A stretch of 64,000 nucleotides of DNA from contig JABYQS010000011.1 in assembly GCA_022592435.1 (NCBI GenBank), positions 124,001-188,000 on the forward strand, in the 5' to 3' direction. The notes beneath the pieces were generated by a model. The model saw nothing but the letters and a program-made list of their open reading frames with translations. It was not told where the DNA came from and did no database searches. This document shows, piece after piece, positions 11,575-21,999 of this stretch. The first letter of the stretch is position 1. Each line of letters begins with the position of its first letter. A program made the position numbers and the translations under genes. This DNA is from Cerioporus squamosus. Its lineage: Eukaryota; Basidiomycota; Agaricomycetes; Polyporales; Polyporaceae.

Positions 11575-12564
11575 ATGTCCGCTCCTCTCTCCCCGACCAT
11601 CTCCGCCTGCTCGTCCAACTCCCCAATGGCGGGCCCAGTCCGGCACACCGGTGCGCCCCCGCCCACGCGTCGACGTCTCGCGCCTTCGCAGACTAGCACA
11701 CTGGTGTCCGTGTTCGAAGTCAAGACTCACCCATCAAGAGAGGAGCGTGCGCTGCTCGCGGCGGAGCTTGGAATGTGCGCATACAGCCAACCTTTTCCGG
11801 TCGTGTTGGTATGCTGACCCCGTGCCTGCAGGGAGATGAAGGCCGTCAATTCCTGGTTCCAGAACAAGCGACGCAGCCTGAAGAAGACATGGCAAGGCAT
11901 CGGTGGATGGTCGAAGGGCTCCTTGCCCGAAAACAAGCACGTACGTCCCATGGGAGGGCCGAAGACCTTGGCGCCAAACGACTCTGCGCTCTCCTTGGAC
12001 CATGTCGCGTCGTTGCGCGAGCTTCCATACAAACAGAAGAGCGCTGCGTCCTCACGGTGCCCCCATCCCCGCGTACCCATTACCCCGAAACGTCGAGCGT
12101 GCGCGTTCGATGCGTCGAGAGAGATCTGGGAGCTCCTGCCTTCCTCTCCTCCCACCCGGCCCTCTTCGCCCAGCCGCGGGGAGCCGGTTCTGGCTCTCGA
12201 TCCCTGTGCGAGAAGACTCCGTTCACTGGAATGGGCGTGCGCCAGGGCGCGCGCTAGCAGGCGAACCAGCGTCCGCGCGAAGAACCTCCGAACCGCGGCG
12301 GAGGAGGATGGCGACGTTCCCATGCTTGTCCTGGACTCGACACCCGCCAGGAAGAGCTCGTCCTCGGGCGATGACACTGAGACTGAGGAGGAGGACGAGG
12401 CTATCACTCCCAACGTTAGCACGGAGCTCCTCCCGCCGTTCATCGTTTCCGGGAGTAGTGAAAGCGATGGAGAGGATGTGAAGCAGCTCGTACCAGGCAA
12501 ACACACGGACATGGAAGCCGCGATTGCCCTGCTAGGCTTCAAGGTACCCGAATCTGCCGCCTAG
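11575..12564 (+). CDS. Homeodomain protein A
   Basis: Exon 1 is 11575-11774, the 57-nt intron 11775-11831, exon 2 11832-12564. The homeodomain sits at about residues 25-85: PPPTRRRLAPSQTSTLVSVF, THPSREERALLAAELGM, then EMKAVNSWFQNKRRSLKK, with the invariant WFQNxR of recognition helix 3. The intron interrupts the Met codon between helices 2 and 3. The C-terminal half is Ser/Pro-rich with an acidic stretch (GDDTETEEEDEA). A second, frame-neutral 96-nt intron (11941-12036, GTACGT...ACAG) is possible. It is probably a nuclear DNA-binding regulator. It is not recognisable as a mating-type HD1/HD2 protein. Confidence 0.82.
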
Positions 12565-13216
12565 ATTCCCATGGTGGGCGAAGCACTCTCGAGGAATCGG
12601 AGAAGGAGGACCATGAGCGCTCTGTACGAACATCGGACTGGAACCATTGACATTGGAAGCCCTTTTGCATATGTTTCATGTATGTTTTGCAGCTGCAGTT
12701 GCGCGCGCGCGGCGTGCGCCTGCATACTAGAGACGAACCACGACCGCCATGACTATTTACGATGATACTTATACTTCTGTAGATACGCATCTTCCTGCAT
12801 GTTGTCATTATACCGCCGCATACATACTCTGCCATTATACCTTGGGTTTCGGACCGAATTTGAGGGCGAGGGAGTTCGAATTCCAGGCATGCTCAGGCTC
12901 GGCGCGGCTCGATGCATGATTGCTGTGCAGATGTTAGTGAGCGCGGGAGGCTTGCACGGGGACTGCAGCCCGCTCTAAATACGTGCGACAGCCTCGGGGG
13001 CCCTCCGACGCCCACCGCCTTGACTCTCCCCCTCACCTCCTCCCAAAACTTCAGCGGTCCCCGCGACGAGGGGACAATTCACCTATTCCTCTGCGCCCGC
13101 TTGCGCGGTCTATATCTTTGCCTCTTTTCCTCGTCGCTCTTTTAGCCCCCTTCTCTGCCTCGCTTAGCCGCACCCCGGTCCTCGCACTGCGGTGTGATTA
13201 GTCTCCTTTCGACGTC
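12565..13216. other. Intergenic: homeobox A 3' end and promoter of heparinase-like gene 1
   Basis: About 650 bases with no supported gene. A short alternating GC run lies near 12697. Pyrimidine-rich sequence and a CTATATC element (about 13109) precede the ATG at 13217, as is common for fungal promoters. Confidence 0.45.
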
Positions 13217-15697
13217 ATGGCCGACTACGCCAACGAGACCTCTGGTCTCACCACATCCCAACCTAAACGTACGAACAGGAAATGGCTCTGGATCGGTATC
13301 CCCGTCGCCATAGCTGTCATTCTCGCTGCTGTCCTCGGCGGCGTCCTTGGTAGCCGCGCGCACAAGAACAACTCCTCCTCTTCAAGCGCCGCCGCGGCTG
13401 GCTCATCGCCGACGGGCGAGGCCGCCGCGAGTCAGGCAGCCAGCATCAAGCAAGAGATTGGCGTCTTCCCTACGGGCACCGACAGCCAGTACCTCCTACC
13501 TCTGTACCCCTCTACGGTGAGTAGTCGCTGCATCTCTCCCTCGGTATGCATGCACGGCCCCCTGACTTTCTGCCGCCCGCACAGACCAACACAGCAGCGT
13601 ACACGACCCCCACGTTCCATCCGTCAAGCAACGCCGACATTGCATGGCCTGCAGACCCCTTCCAGCCCTCAGACCCTTCCCCCACCTCCGTGCGCTCGGA
13701 CCGTCCGCGTCTTATTGCCCCTGCGTACAAGTGGGAGGCGCTTCCCAAGCTCATCCCGAACGACCCATACCTCAAGGTCTGGAACGAGACTATTTTCGGC
13801 AATGCCACCGCGTACTTCGATCTGGAGCCGGTCGTGTACCACATGGACGGCAGCAGCGGTATTTTGGACAACGCCCGTGAGATTAAGATGCGCGTGAAGG
13901 CATTCTCGTACGCATACCGGATGACGAACGACACCAAGTGGCTCGACAGGACGTTCAAGGAGCTCCAGGTGAGAATTACTGTCTGCAGCAATACCCCGCT
14001 CCATACTAACTTGTCCTCCGATATTCTCAGAACGCTGCCGGAAACGGGACGACGCCATTCGGTCCCGATAGCCAGGACAAGTGGAACCCAACGCACTTCC
14101 TCGACACTGCAGAGTTCACGGCCGCGTTCGCTATTGCGTATGATTGGTTGTACGACGCGTGGTCAGATGAGCAGAAGAGCCAGATTCGCACGTCGATGAT
14201 CTTCTACGGTCTCGAACCGGGCCTGAACGCCTACTCGAACAGCAGCACTGGCTGGTGGTCGGGCGACATTAAGGGCAACTGGAACTGCGTCAGCAACAGT
14301 GGTATTACCATGGGTTCCCTCGCCATTCTCGGCGATGATACTAGTGGTCTCGCCGAGCAGATTCTCGCAAAGTCGATCCCTAACGCGCTCGAGAACTGCA
14401 TCCTCGCCGTCTCATCCGATGGTACGTGGGCCGAGACCGCCAACTACTGGTACTTCGGTACTACAGGCGCTGCCGAGATGACCTCGTCGCTGATGACCTG
14501 CGGCGGGCTCGGATTTCGGTCTGCTCACCAATAACCCGGACCTTGCCAAGACTGGTCTCTACCACATGTATGTTACCGGCCCCGGCTCCCTCTTCGCGTA
14601 CGGCGACCACGGCCCGAATAAGTTCTCCACCACCGCGAACTCGCTGCTCTTCTGGGGTGACCAGCTCAAGCACCCCGAGTTCGTGCTCTTCCAGCGCGAT
14701 CAGCACGACGCCCCCGAGCCGAACAGCATGTTCTGGTACAACCCCACCGTGTCCGGCGCGTTCTGGGACGGGCTTGCGCTCGACCACGTCTTCGATAACA
14801 ACACCGACCAGTGGGCGGCGATGCGCAGCTCATGGACGGACGAGACGCGCTGTACGTCGCGATCAAGGCGGGTCAGCTGCAGAACCACCAGACGCACAAC
14901 GACCTGGATTGCGGTGATTTCGTTCTGGACGCGATGGGCACGCGCTGGGCGGGCGAGCTCGGGTCGGGCGACTATCTCTCCCCCGGCTACTTCTCGAGCG
15001 ACGCTCAGAACAGCCAGAGGTGGCTGTACTACCGCAAGCGGACGGAGGGCCAGAACACGATCCTCGTGAACAAGGCGAACCAGCTCGTTTCTGCGGCGCC
15101 GTCGATCAAGTTCGACTCGTCGGGTACCAAGCAGGACTCGAGCACGGTCCTCCAGGTCCCCAGCGACTCGACTGCGTACTTCACAGCTGACCTGACCAGC
15201 GCATACGATGGCGTGTAAGTGTTACCCCGTCCCTGGTGCATACGGTTCGCTTATCCCCCATCGTTTGTTACAGTACGTCGTTCAAGCGTGGCATCCGCAT
15301 GATCAACGGCCGTAAGCAAGTCCTCCTGCAGGACGACATCAACGCGTCGGGCGACATCATGTGGCGTATGCACACCAACGCGACCGTCACCGTAGATGGT
15401 ACCTCTGCGACGCTGAAGATCGGCGACAAGACCATGCAGATGACCATCCTGAACCCGCCCAGCGGCGTGAGCATCAGCACGGGCCCGGCAGTGCGCTTCT
15501 CGGACGATCCTGCGCTGCCCGATGGCGCGTCGGACCAGGAGAACCCGGGCGTGACGGTGGTCATGATCAGCCTGCCTGCTGGGACGTACTCGCTCCAGGT
15601 GCTGTTCAACCCGCAATGGAGTGGCATGTCGGCGAGCGACTTCAAGACGCCGGCGGCGGTCGCCATCGACGATTGGTCGCTGACGAGTCACAATTAA
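13217..15697 (+). CDS. Membrane-anchored heparinase II/III-like polysaccharide lyase family protein 1 (two frame breaks)
   Basis: Introns at 13517-13584, 13969-14030 and 15215-15273. Residues 24-45 (KWLWIGIPVAIAVILAAVLG) form a type II signal anchor, followed by a Ser/Ala linker. Then come an alpha-helical toroid-like region (ILDNAREIKMRVKAFSY, FLDTAEFTAAFAIAYDWLYD, GNWNCVSNSG, WAETANYWYFG) and the heparinase II/III-like part (QTHNDLDCGDFVLDA, RWAGELGSGDY, KRTEGQNTILVN) with a C-terminal beta domain. Families of this fold cleave acidic polysaccharides by beta-elimination; the fungal substrate is unknown. The frame needs one base removed (or two added) near 14504 and one base added near 14844 (GAG-A-ACGCG). 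Each side aligns well with the paralogue at 46950, so I treat it as one gene, not a pseudogene. Confidence 0.72.
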
Positions 15698-16221
15698 GCC
15701 TCGTCGCCTCGTTTCGTCTCTGCAGCTCTCACCTACATACTATTTGCATGGACTATCATGACATGTGCAGACAGTAAGGCCGCCTTGGGCGGTTGGACGA
15801 TGTGAAGCGGTTGATTGTTAGCTGCAATGGACCATCATGGACCTCGGTATTATACTCACAATTTATCAGTGCACTATTCTTTCTGTTGACATGTCTGTGA
15901 CTTTTTCTAATACCATAGGTTGGTTATGTACTGTTTCTCTTCGTTGCGGTTGGGTTTCGGCCAGGACTGACAGCAGTCGTTGTTCGAGGGTGACGTCGAC
16001 GACTGTTCCTAATAGAACGCGGTCACGAGACCGTGACGCGGGAGCCATATTGGGCGAGTCCGACGCGTCCGCACCAATATCTGCGGCTGACGACTTGCTC
16101 CAAGACGCGGCTTGCCCTCTGCGGACAGCCGCATCTTCGCGAGCTATATACCCCCGTACCCTACACACTGCATAATCAAGCCTAATCCTACCGCGCACGA
16201 CCTCACGACTTCACGACCATC
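15698..16221. other. Intergenic with homeobox B promoter
   Basis: About 520 bases. I see no coding frame worth listing. The TATATA near 16145 is listed separately. Confidence 0.45.
16145..16150 (+). promoter_or_regulatory. TATA-like box of homeobox gene B
   Basis: TATATA in GAGCTATATACCCCC, 72-77 bases upstream of the ATG at 16222. The call rests on motif and distance only. Confidence 0.35.
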
Positions 16222-17655
16222 ATGGACACCGCGACACCCCCTCTCTCCCCTCGCAAGACCCGCTCAGGCTCCCGCAGCATGCCCGCCAAAGCGGAGATGG
16301 ACTCAAGCCCGTTCCCAGACGATGTAGCACTTGTTCCGACTGTTGCTGTGATGCAGGCCTCGTCGATGGAGCCCATCTCGTCTCGACAGGCCCTCCCGGA
16401 GAAGCGGAGGAGGCACAAGCTGACCGAACAACAGTTGCAGCGGTTGGAGGAGCTGTACCAGGAGAATACGCACCCAAGCAGAGAGGAAAAGGATTCACTG
16501 GCGAAGGAGATTGATATGTAAGTCTTGCCGATGAAGTCTCTCAAGAGACCCGGCAAACAGATTCTCCTTGCAGGACCCTCAAGAGTGTCATGATATGGTT
16601 CAGAACAGGAGGCAAGACAGACGACGGAAGCCATCTACAGCGGCGAGAGTTCTGCCTGCCAGTAGCACTCCGGAAACCACATCCTCGCCAGCCCCTCAAC
16701 CTGCAGACCCTCGTAAGCGTCCCGCCAAGCCGCTGCCCGCTCGCGCTGACAAGAGGGCGAAGCTCGCAACTTCGACGAAGACTTCTGGATCTCCTGCCCC
16801 TGGCTCTATGGAAGTCGCTCGACCGGTCCCATCCAACCAGAACCAGTCGCAAATACAAACCATTCGTTTGCCGAGTACCACTACGACCGTGTCGCGTACA
16901 GCGACTGCAGCACGGACCCGGATCCCGCGACCGCCGGCTTCCGCTACCAAATCTCGTTTGGGAGTTACGAACACATCTCCGGGGAAGCTGAAGGTCCCTC
17001 GCTCAACGGGCAGCCCCCCACATTCAACCACTATGGTCAGAGTCGGGCCCGTCGTCCAGCGCCCGCACCGGAGATCACGATTTCGTCTGGTGGTGAGGAA
17101 TCAACGTGGACCATGGGAGCAGACCAGCCCTCACCACACAGGGCTCGAGCAAATAAGACCCTCCTGCAACCTTCCTTCTCGTCCTCTCGCGCTAGTTCCG
17201 TCACCGTCCGCGACTTCTCCAGGGACGGCTTCCGTCATGTCCACTTCAAGGCCTCGTCCCCACCTAGTCCCCAGCACAGCCATTCAACTGCTACCACATC
17301 CACGTTCGCTTCGCCTCCTAGCACCACCGACACACTGCCTCTCAGCAATTCCAGCAACGCTTCCTCGACCACATTACGATCCTATAAACTGGACTGGGCT
17401 TGTGACAACTCGGCCGCGCGCCGGAAGCACGGCCTGCTTGTCTACCGGGACGAGGACGACTCTTCCGGGGAGAGCACCGACTTCGAAGACGACCTCGCCG
17501 CATACAATTGTCGTCGGAAGGGCGAGGATGTCCACTGGCCTACGAAGCGTCGGCGACTCCACATCCCGGCGGAGTACCATGCGATCTGTTCCCCAGACAT
17601 GGTCCTCGGCGCGACGCTGCTCCTCGGTCTCAAGCATTCGGTCGATCTACTCTAA
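16222..17655 (+). CDS. Homeodomain protein B (two frame breaks)
   Basis: Exon 1 is 16222-16517; a 56-nt intron 16518-16573 splits the Met codon between helices 2 and 3, as in protein A. The homeodomain begins KRRRHKLTEQQLQRLEELYQ, continues NTHPSREEKDSLAKEIDM and TLKSVMIWF, and should go on QNRRQDRRRKP. One C is missing after TGGTTC at 16601, so the literal frame leaves the homeodomain inside helix 3. Further on, KRPAKPLPARADKRAKLA (a likely nuclear-localisation region) is followed by a second one-base loss near 16767. The frame then reads NFDEDFWISCPWLYGS and continues, Ser/Thr-rich and acidic (DEDDSSGESTDFEDD), to the stop at 17655. It is probably a nuclear regulator related to protein A. 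Confidence 0.72.
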
Positions 17656-18037
17656 TTCACATTCTAGTCATACGATTTCCCCATCACGTTCATACGGACT
17701 CACTTGCACGACAATGTATACATAGCACATCCTAGCCCCTGCACAACCCGGATCTCTTGGAGCACGAACGATGCAGTCTGCACAGACGGAGAGAAAAGAA
17801 AGATGCTTGTTGCGTATGACAAGACCACGACATGACAGCTATCGATGCAAGTGTATAAGGTACTTGATGAGCATGCGAGATGACGAACCGACAGCGAGCT
17901 AGTGATGCAGTATGACGAAGGCCCTCTAGTAATCCAGCGAACCCCCAACCACCCCGACCAACAAAACCAAGAAGGTCTCGGTATATACACACACACCCAC
18001 ACGAGCATGTACAACGCAAGAACCCTCATCATCAACC
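17656..18037. other. Intergenic, convergent 3' ends
   Basis: About 380 bases between the homeobox B stop and the UTP17-like stop. A short ACACACACACCCACAC run lies near 17986. I see no gene. Confidence 0.5.
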
Positions 18038-21000
18038 TCAGCCTAGAGCTTTTTTCCGTTTCTTGCCCGCTTTCGCGGGAGTGTCGTCCGCGTCTGGTGC
18101 TGGGGGCGGACGGCTCGGCGTGTATGCGTGCCCATTGGGCAGCACGCCGTTCGATTTCGGAGTCGCCTTGGGTGTCGGTGGCGCGGGGCGCGCGCCGTTG
18201 AGGTGTGGAGGAACACTATTTGCTTTGTGTACGCTGTTGAACTGAGGCATGGGCCTTGGTGGCGGGGCTATCAAAACTCTAGTGAGCCCTTAAGCATGCG
18301 AGGGGACAGCAGACAAACGCACCCTTGATAGCAAACTGCATGAACAGCTGCACGAACCCGCCCATCTCCTGCCTGTCAACCACCCGATCGAGCGGTGAAG
18401 CCTTCACCGGTCGGTCAGCCTCCTCGACGACCTCGTCCACGTCCATCTCCTCGTCCTCGCCCGCGTCAGCCTCCGGTTGGTCATCCTCTGGTCGCTCAGC
18501 GAGGAAGCCGTCCATGACGGTATCAAAGAGCAGCTCGAGAGGCGGCATGAGGTGGGCAGGCGCGTCGAAGATCTTAGCGATGTCCTGCCCTTTCCACGGC
18601 TGCACGGCGGTGGCCGCTGCGGTGGAGGGGCCAGGTGCCGTAGCGAGGTCAGCAAAGGCCGACGCGCCGAAGATGTCGTGGAACAGAGTGTGCTTCTTGA
18701 CCGTCGCGTCTTGTGTGATGCCTTGCGCGGATGAGCCTTCCTCTGCTGGCAGCTGCACGTCGTCCCCGAACACAGCGACGCTCCATGTGTCTGTGATGCC
18801 GACGAGTGTGAACCCGGACGGATCCGTGGGGAAAAATCCCGTGGATGGGACAGCGACGACGCTGCGCAGCTGGAAGGGTAATGTCCGGATAGACACCGGA
18901 GTGGAGGAGTAGGGAGAGAGCACCAATGCTTTCGTGGTCGGGACATCCGCGTTCGTCGCTGCGGGGACACGCTCCATGACAGCAATCTGCTCTTCCGTTG
19001 GGTGAGGAGCAACGCGTTCAATCGCTGCCGAGCTGTGATACCGCCATCGTACTATAGGAGTATTGACGTTAGCTTCGACTGACATTCTGACGGGATGAAA
19101 TGTACGCACGACTCTGGAAGACCAGATCCCACAAGAAGACATTGCGCGCCCCGCTGACAGCGAGGTAGCGACCGCTTGACCCGACGAAGTGCACGCCCGA
19201 CACTGTCACAGCATCAGGACAAGTCAGGACCTGGCATAGAGCATTCGTGTCCGGCTCGTAGATGGCAACATGGGAACCGACTGACACGGCGAGCAACGAG
19301 CCATCCGGAGACCAGGATACGTCCGTAGGTATCTCGGTGCGGAACCGGAGTGTCGAGCGAGCAACCCAGAACTCTAGGGTGACATGCATGAGTACACCGA
19401 GGCATTGTCCGAAATCAACGAAACATACCTTCTACCCCTTCCGACTTCGTCTTCACTGAACGTATCCTCCATGTCTTGATATTTCCATCCTCTCCGACCG
19501 TAGCCAGCAGCAGTTGATCCGCCGACCGCATACCCGGACGAAACGCAACACCAGACACTCTCTTCGAGCCGTGCGGTCGGTCGATACGGGTGTTTAGAAT
19601 CCAGGAGCTCGATTTGCGATCCCACTGCCATATCTTCATGTAGACTTCCGGCTTGAACGAGTCGTCTCCTTCTCGCGTGTCCACCGTGGCCATCCAATCT
19701 CCGCCGTCGGAAAGAACGGTATGTTCAACCCGCGCAGGCTGTAGAGGTTTGTCATCTCGTCTTGATACACGATTAGACGGGGACACCTCAAGTTCAGATA
19801 GTAGTTTCGAAGAGGATGGCGAGAAAGTTTGCAGGGAGGATGGATGCGAGGACGGCAGGATGAGGGTGGATGATAATGAGTGAACAGCGAGGGGGACGTT
19901 AGTGGATGTAGACGGTCGATCGTGAGATATTGCGGGGTCTGGAAGACGTCAGATATGTTCAGACGAGCTAGGCAAACAATGCTCACCTAGCTTAATCCGT
20001 GCTATTGATCTCGAAATTTTGAGAGACGAAGCGCGCACGAAGACAAAGGACGCATCGGCTAGCGTGAGCAGGTACTCTTCCTCTCCCGCAGTGCTGAGCA
20101 GAGCGACGTGGACGATGGGAGATCCGACTCTAGGCACAAACTCCTTTTTACCGGAGTGCAGTTGCCATATGACCAACACCGCTTCCTCTCCACCGCTGAG
20201 CAGGTACGCTCCGTTCGCCGTGAACGCGAGAGACGAGACAGCGTGAGCGTGCCAGTGCAGAGTGGTCGTCTGTGCAGTCTTCTCGACCCCAGGCGTCTTG
20301 ACAGTAGCAGACTCGTTCAGACAGTACCACAACCGTATGCACCCCGAGCCGTCTCCAGTCGCGAAGTACTCCTCCGACGGGTGGAACGCTAAGCACGTCA
20401 ACCGCTCGGAGACACGAACTTGGTGAACCCGGCGCTGAGGTTTGCCGTCTGGCAGACGTACGCCTTGTGGCCAGCTATAGCGACCAGCCATGCTCCACTC
20501 GGCGACACGGCCAACCCAGCGGTCGACCTCGTCTTGCCTACGACGACGACCTCGGACGAAGTCTGGACAGCTGAACCAGCCGACGCAGCGTTGGGTGTCA
20601 GAGACACGCGCAGCACAATCACGTTATCCTCCGCCGTCGCAACACCAGCTAGGGGACACAGCTCAACGAGTGATATTCGCAGGCAAGGGCGAACGGCGCA
20701 CCTTTGGTCTTTTTCTTCGTCGGCCGGGCAGCAGAGACGAAGATGCAGCCCTTCAGAGCCTCGTGCGCGGCGATGTGGAAGACAGGCAGCGAGATGCTGA
20801 TCGTCTGGAGGAGCGAGGCGTCGAGGAAGTCCCACACGCGAATGTATCCGTCCAGCGAGCCGGTGATCAGCTGGAAAGGGTTGTGCGGATTGAGGATCGC
20901 CGAGGCGACGGTGTCCGAGTGCTGCGAGCTCCCCGCGCCGCCAGATACGCTGCTCGGAGGCGGCGTGAGCGTCGAGACGACCTCCCCAGTCGCTACCGAG

Positions 21001-21296
21001 TGGATCTTCACCGAGGGTCCCGAGGCGGAGAAAAAGTAGCTGCACGAACGCAGATGTGAGCAAACGCACTGCGCACAACGACCCAGAGACGTACCTCCCA
21101 TCCCGCGTAAAGATAGGCGGCACCCGACTCGCAGACGAGTCGTCAGCGACTTCCACGACCAAGCCTCCTCCTCTACCTCCTCTACCTCTTTTCCCTTCGC
21201 CTTCCTCCGCTTCCTCGGGTTTGGTGTCTGTGCGTCCGGGTTTGTTGCATCCTGGGAGGGTTTTATGGGAGAAGCATGGACAGCGGACGCAGTCAT
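18038..21296 (-). CDS. UTP17: U3 snoRNP (t-UTP) WD40 protein, UTP17/NAN1/WDR75-like (two frame breaks)
   Basis: The protein starts MTASAVHASPIKPSQ at 21296, has a basic stretch (PRKRRKAKGKE), then WD40-type beta-propeller repeats: FFSASGPSVKIHSV, LITGSLDGYIRVWDF, CLAFHPSEEYFATGDG with IRLW, LLSGGEEAVLVIWQL, LLATVGEDGNIKTW, DVSWSPDGSLLAVSV and LAVSGARNVFLWDL. The C terminus is acidic, then ends with a Lys/Arg tail (AGKKRKKALG). Two propellers with a basic tail match WDR75/Utp17, which acts in the tUTP part of the small-subunit processome in the nucleolus. The frame needs one extra base near 21165 (in a GAGGAGG run) and near 20407 (CCG-G-AGCGG, giving FVSPERLTCLAFHP). The last intron uses the second of two close AGs, because the first would bring in an immediate stop. 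Confidence 0.8.
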
Positions 21297-21999
21297 GGTA
21301 CGCGTCCGGTCGACAGCCACAGGCATAGTCGAGCCTGATGAGGGCGGGCGCAAGAGACGGGTTCTTACCAAAAATTTGCCACGTGCCCGAAATGGCAATG
21401 GGCTCGGGGGCGCGCGCCGGCGCTTCTCTCTTCCCCGCGTCGGCACCGCCCTTCGACTCCTCCGAACCTTGGATCACAAACGTCGCTATTGACTTTGTGA
21501 GAACTGTGGTTCCTCCAAGACAGACAGCCAGTACGGGCAGATGTTGCAATAGAGTGCATTTTTTCGTGTATATACAGTACGCTCTACTACAGCAGCAAGA
21601 GGGGGGAGGAGGCATTTGAGCATGAAGCTGGAGTAAGAGCAGTGGGGGAAGAAGTTGCACATATGAGGAACGGAGATGATGCATGTCATCACGGTCATCG
21701 AGGAGGGAAAACAACGATACAGTGTGGAGGCATGAGGAAGGGGAGGGAGGGAGGGGGGTATCGCAGTATCATAGCATCGCAGTACAGAGGATATATGTAC
21801 TAGTCGTCGTAACGGTGATAGTTCCAACAACACGGGTGATGAGAGACGGCTTCCACTAATCGTGACAACATCCGGCACCGCAATTGAAGGGGAGGCAAGA
21901 GGCAACAAAAGAACGAGATATTTGCATGTACAGAGTAAAGGAGCAACGGAGCAACGAGCAGAAGCAAGGAAGAAAGAAGGGGCGACATTGGAAAGCATG
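21297..21999. other. Intergenic: UTP17 promoter and transcription-factor 3' end
   Basis: About 700 bases between two minus-strand genes. Long minus-strand frames run through here but are composition shadows. Runs such as GAGGGAGGGAGGGGGG near 21738 are purine-rich. I see no gene. Confidence 0.45.

Noticed and set aside
12830..12910. tRNA-like B-box (GTTCGAATTCC)
   Set aside because: No A-box or cloverleaf pairing could be found around it.
11575..17655. Mating-type (MAT-A) locus because of two homeobox genes
   Set aside because: The genes are not a divergent HD1/HD2 pair, no mitochondrial intermediate peptidase or beta-flanking gene is nearby, and the two homeodomains resemble each other instead of the two distinct MAT types.
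20398..21714. 438-codon minus-strand ORF as a single exon
   Set aside because: It is a mixture of true UTP17-like exons, an intron and upstream non-coding sequence; the WD40 reading needs splicing and two frame corrections.
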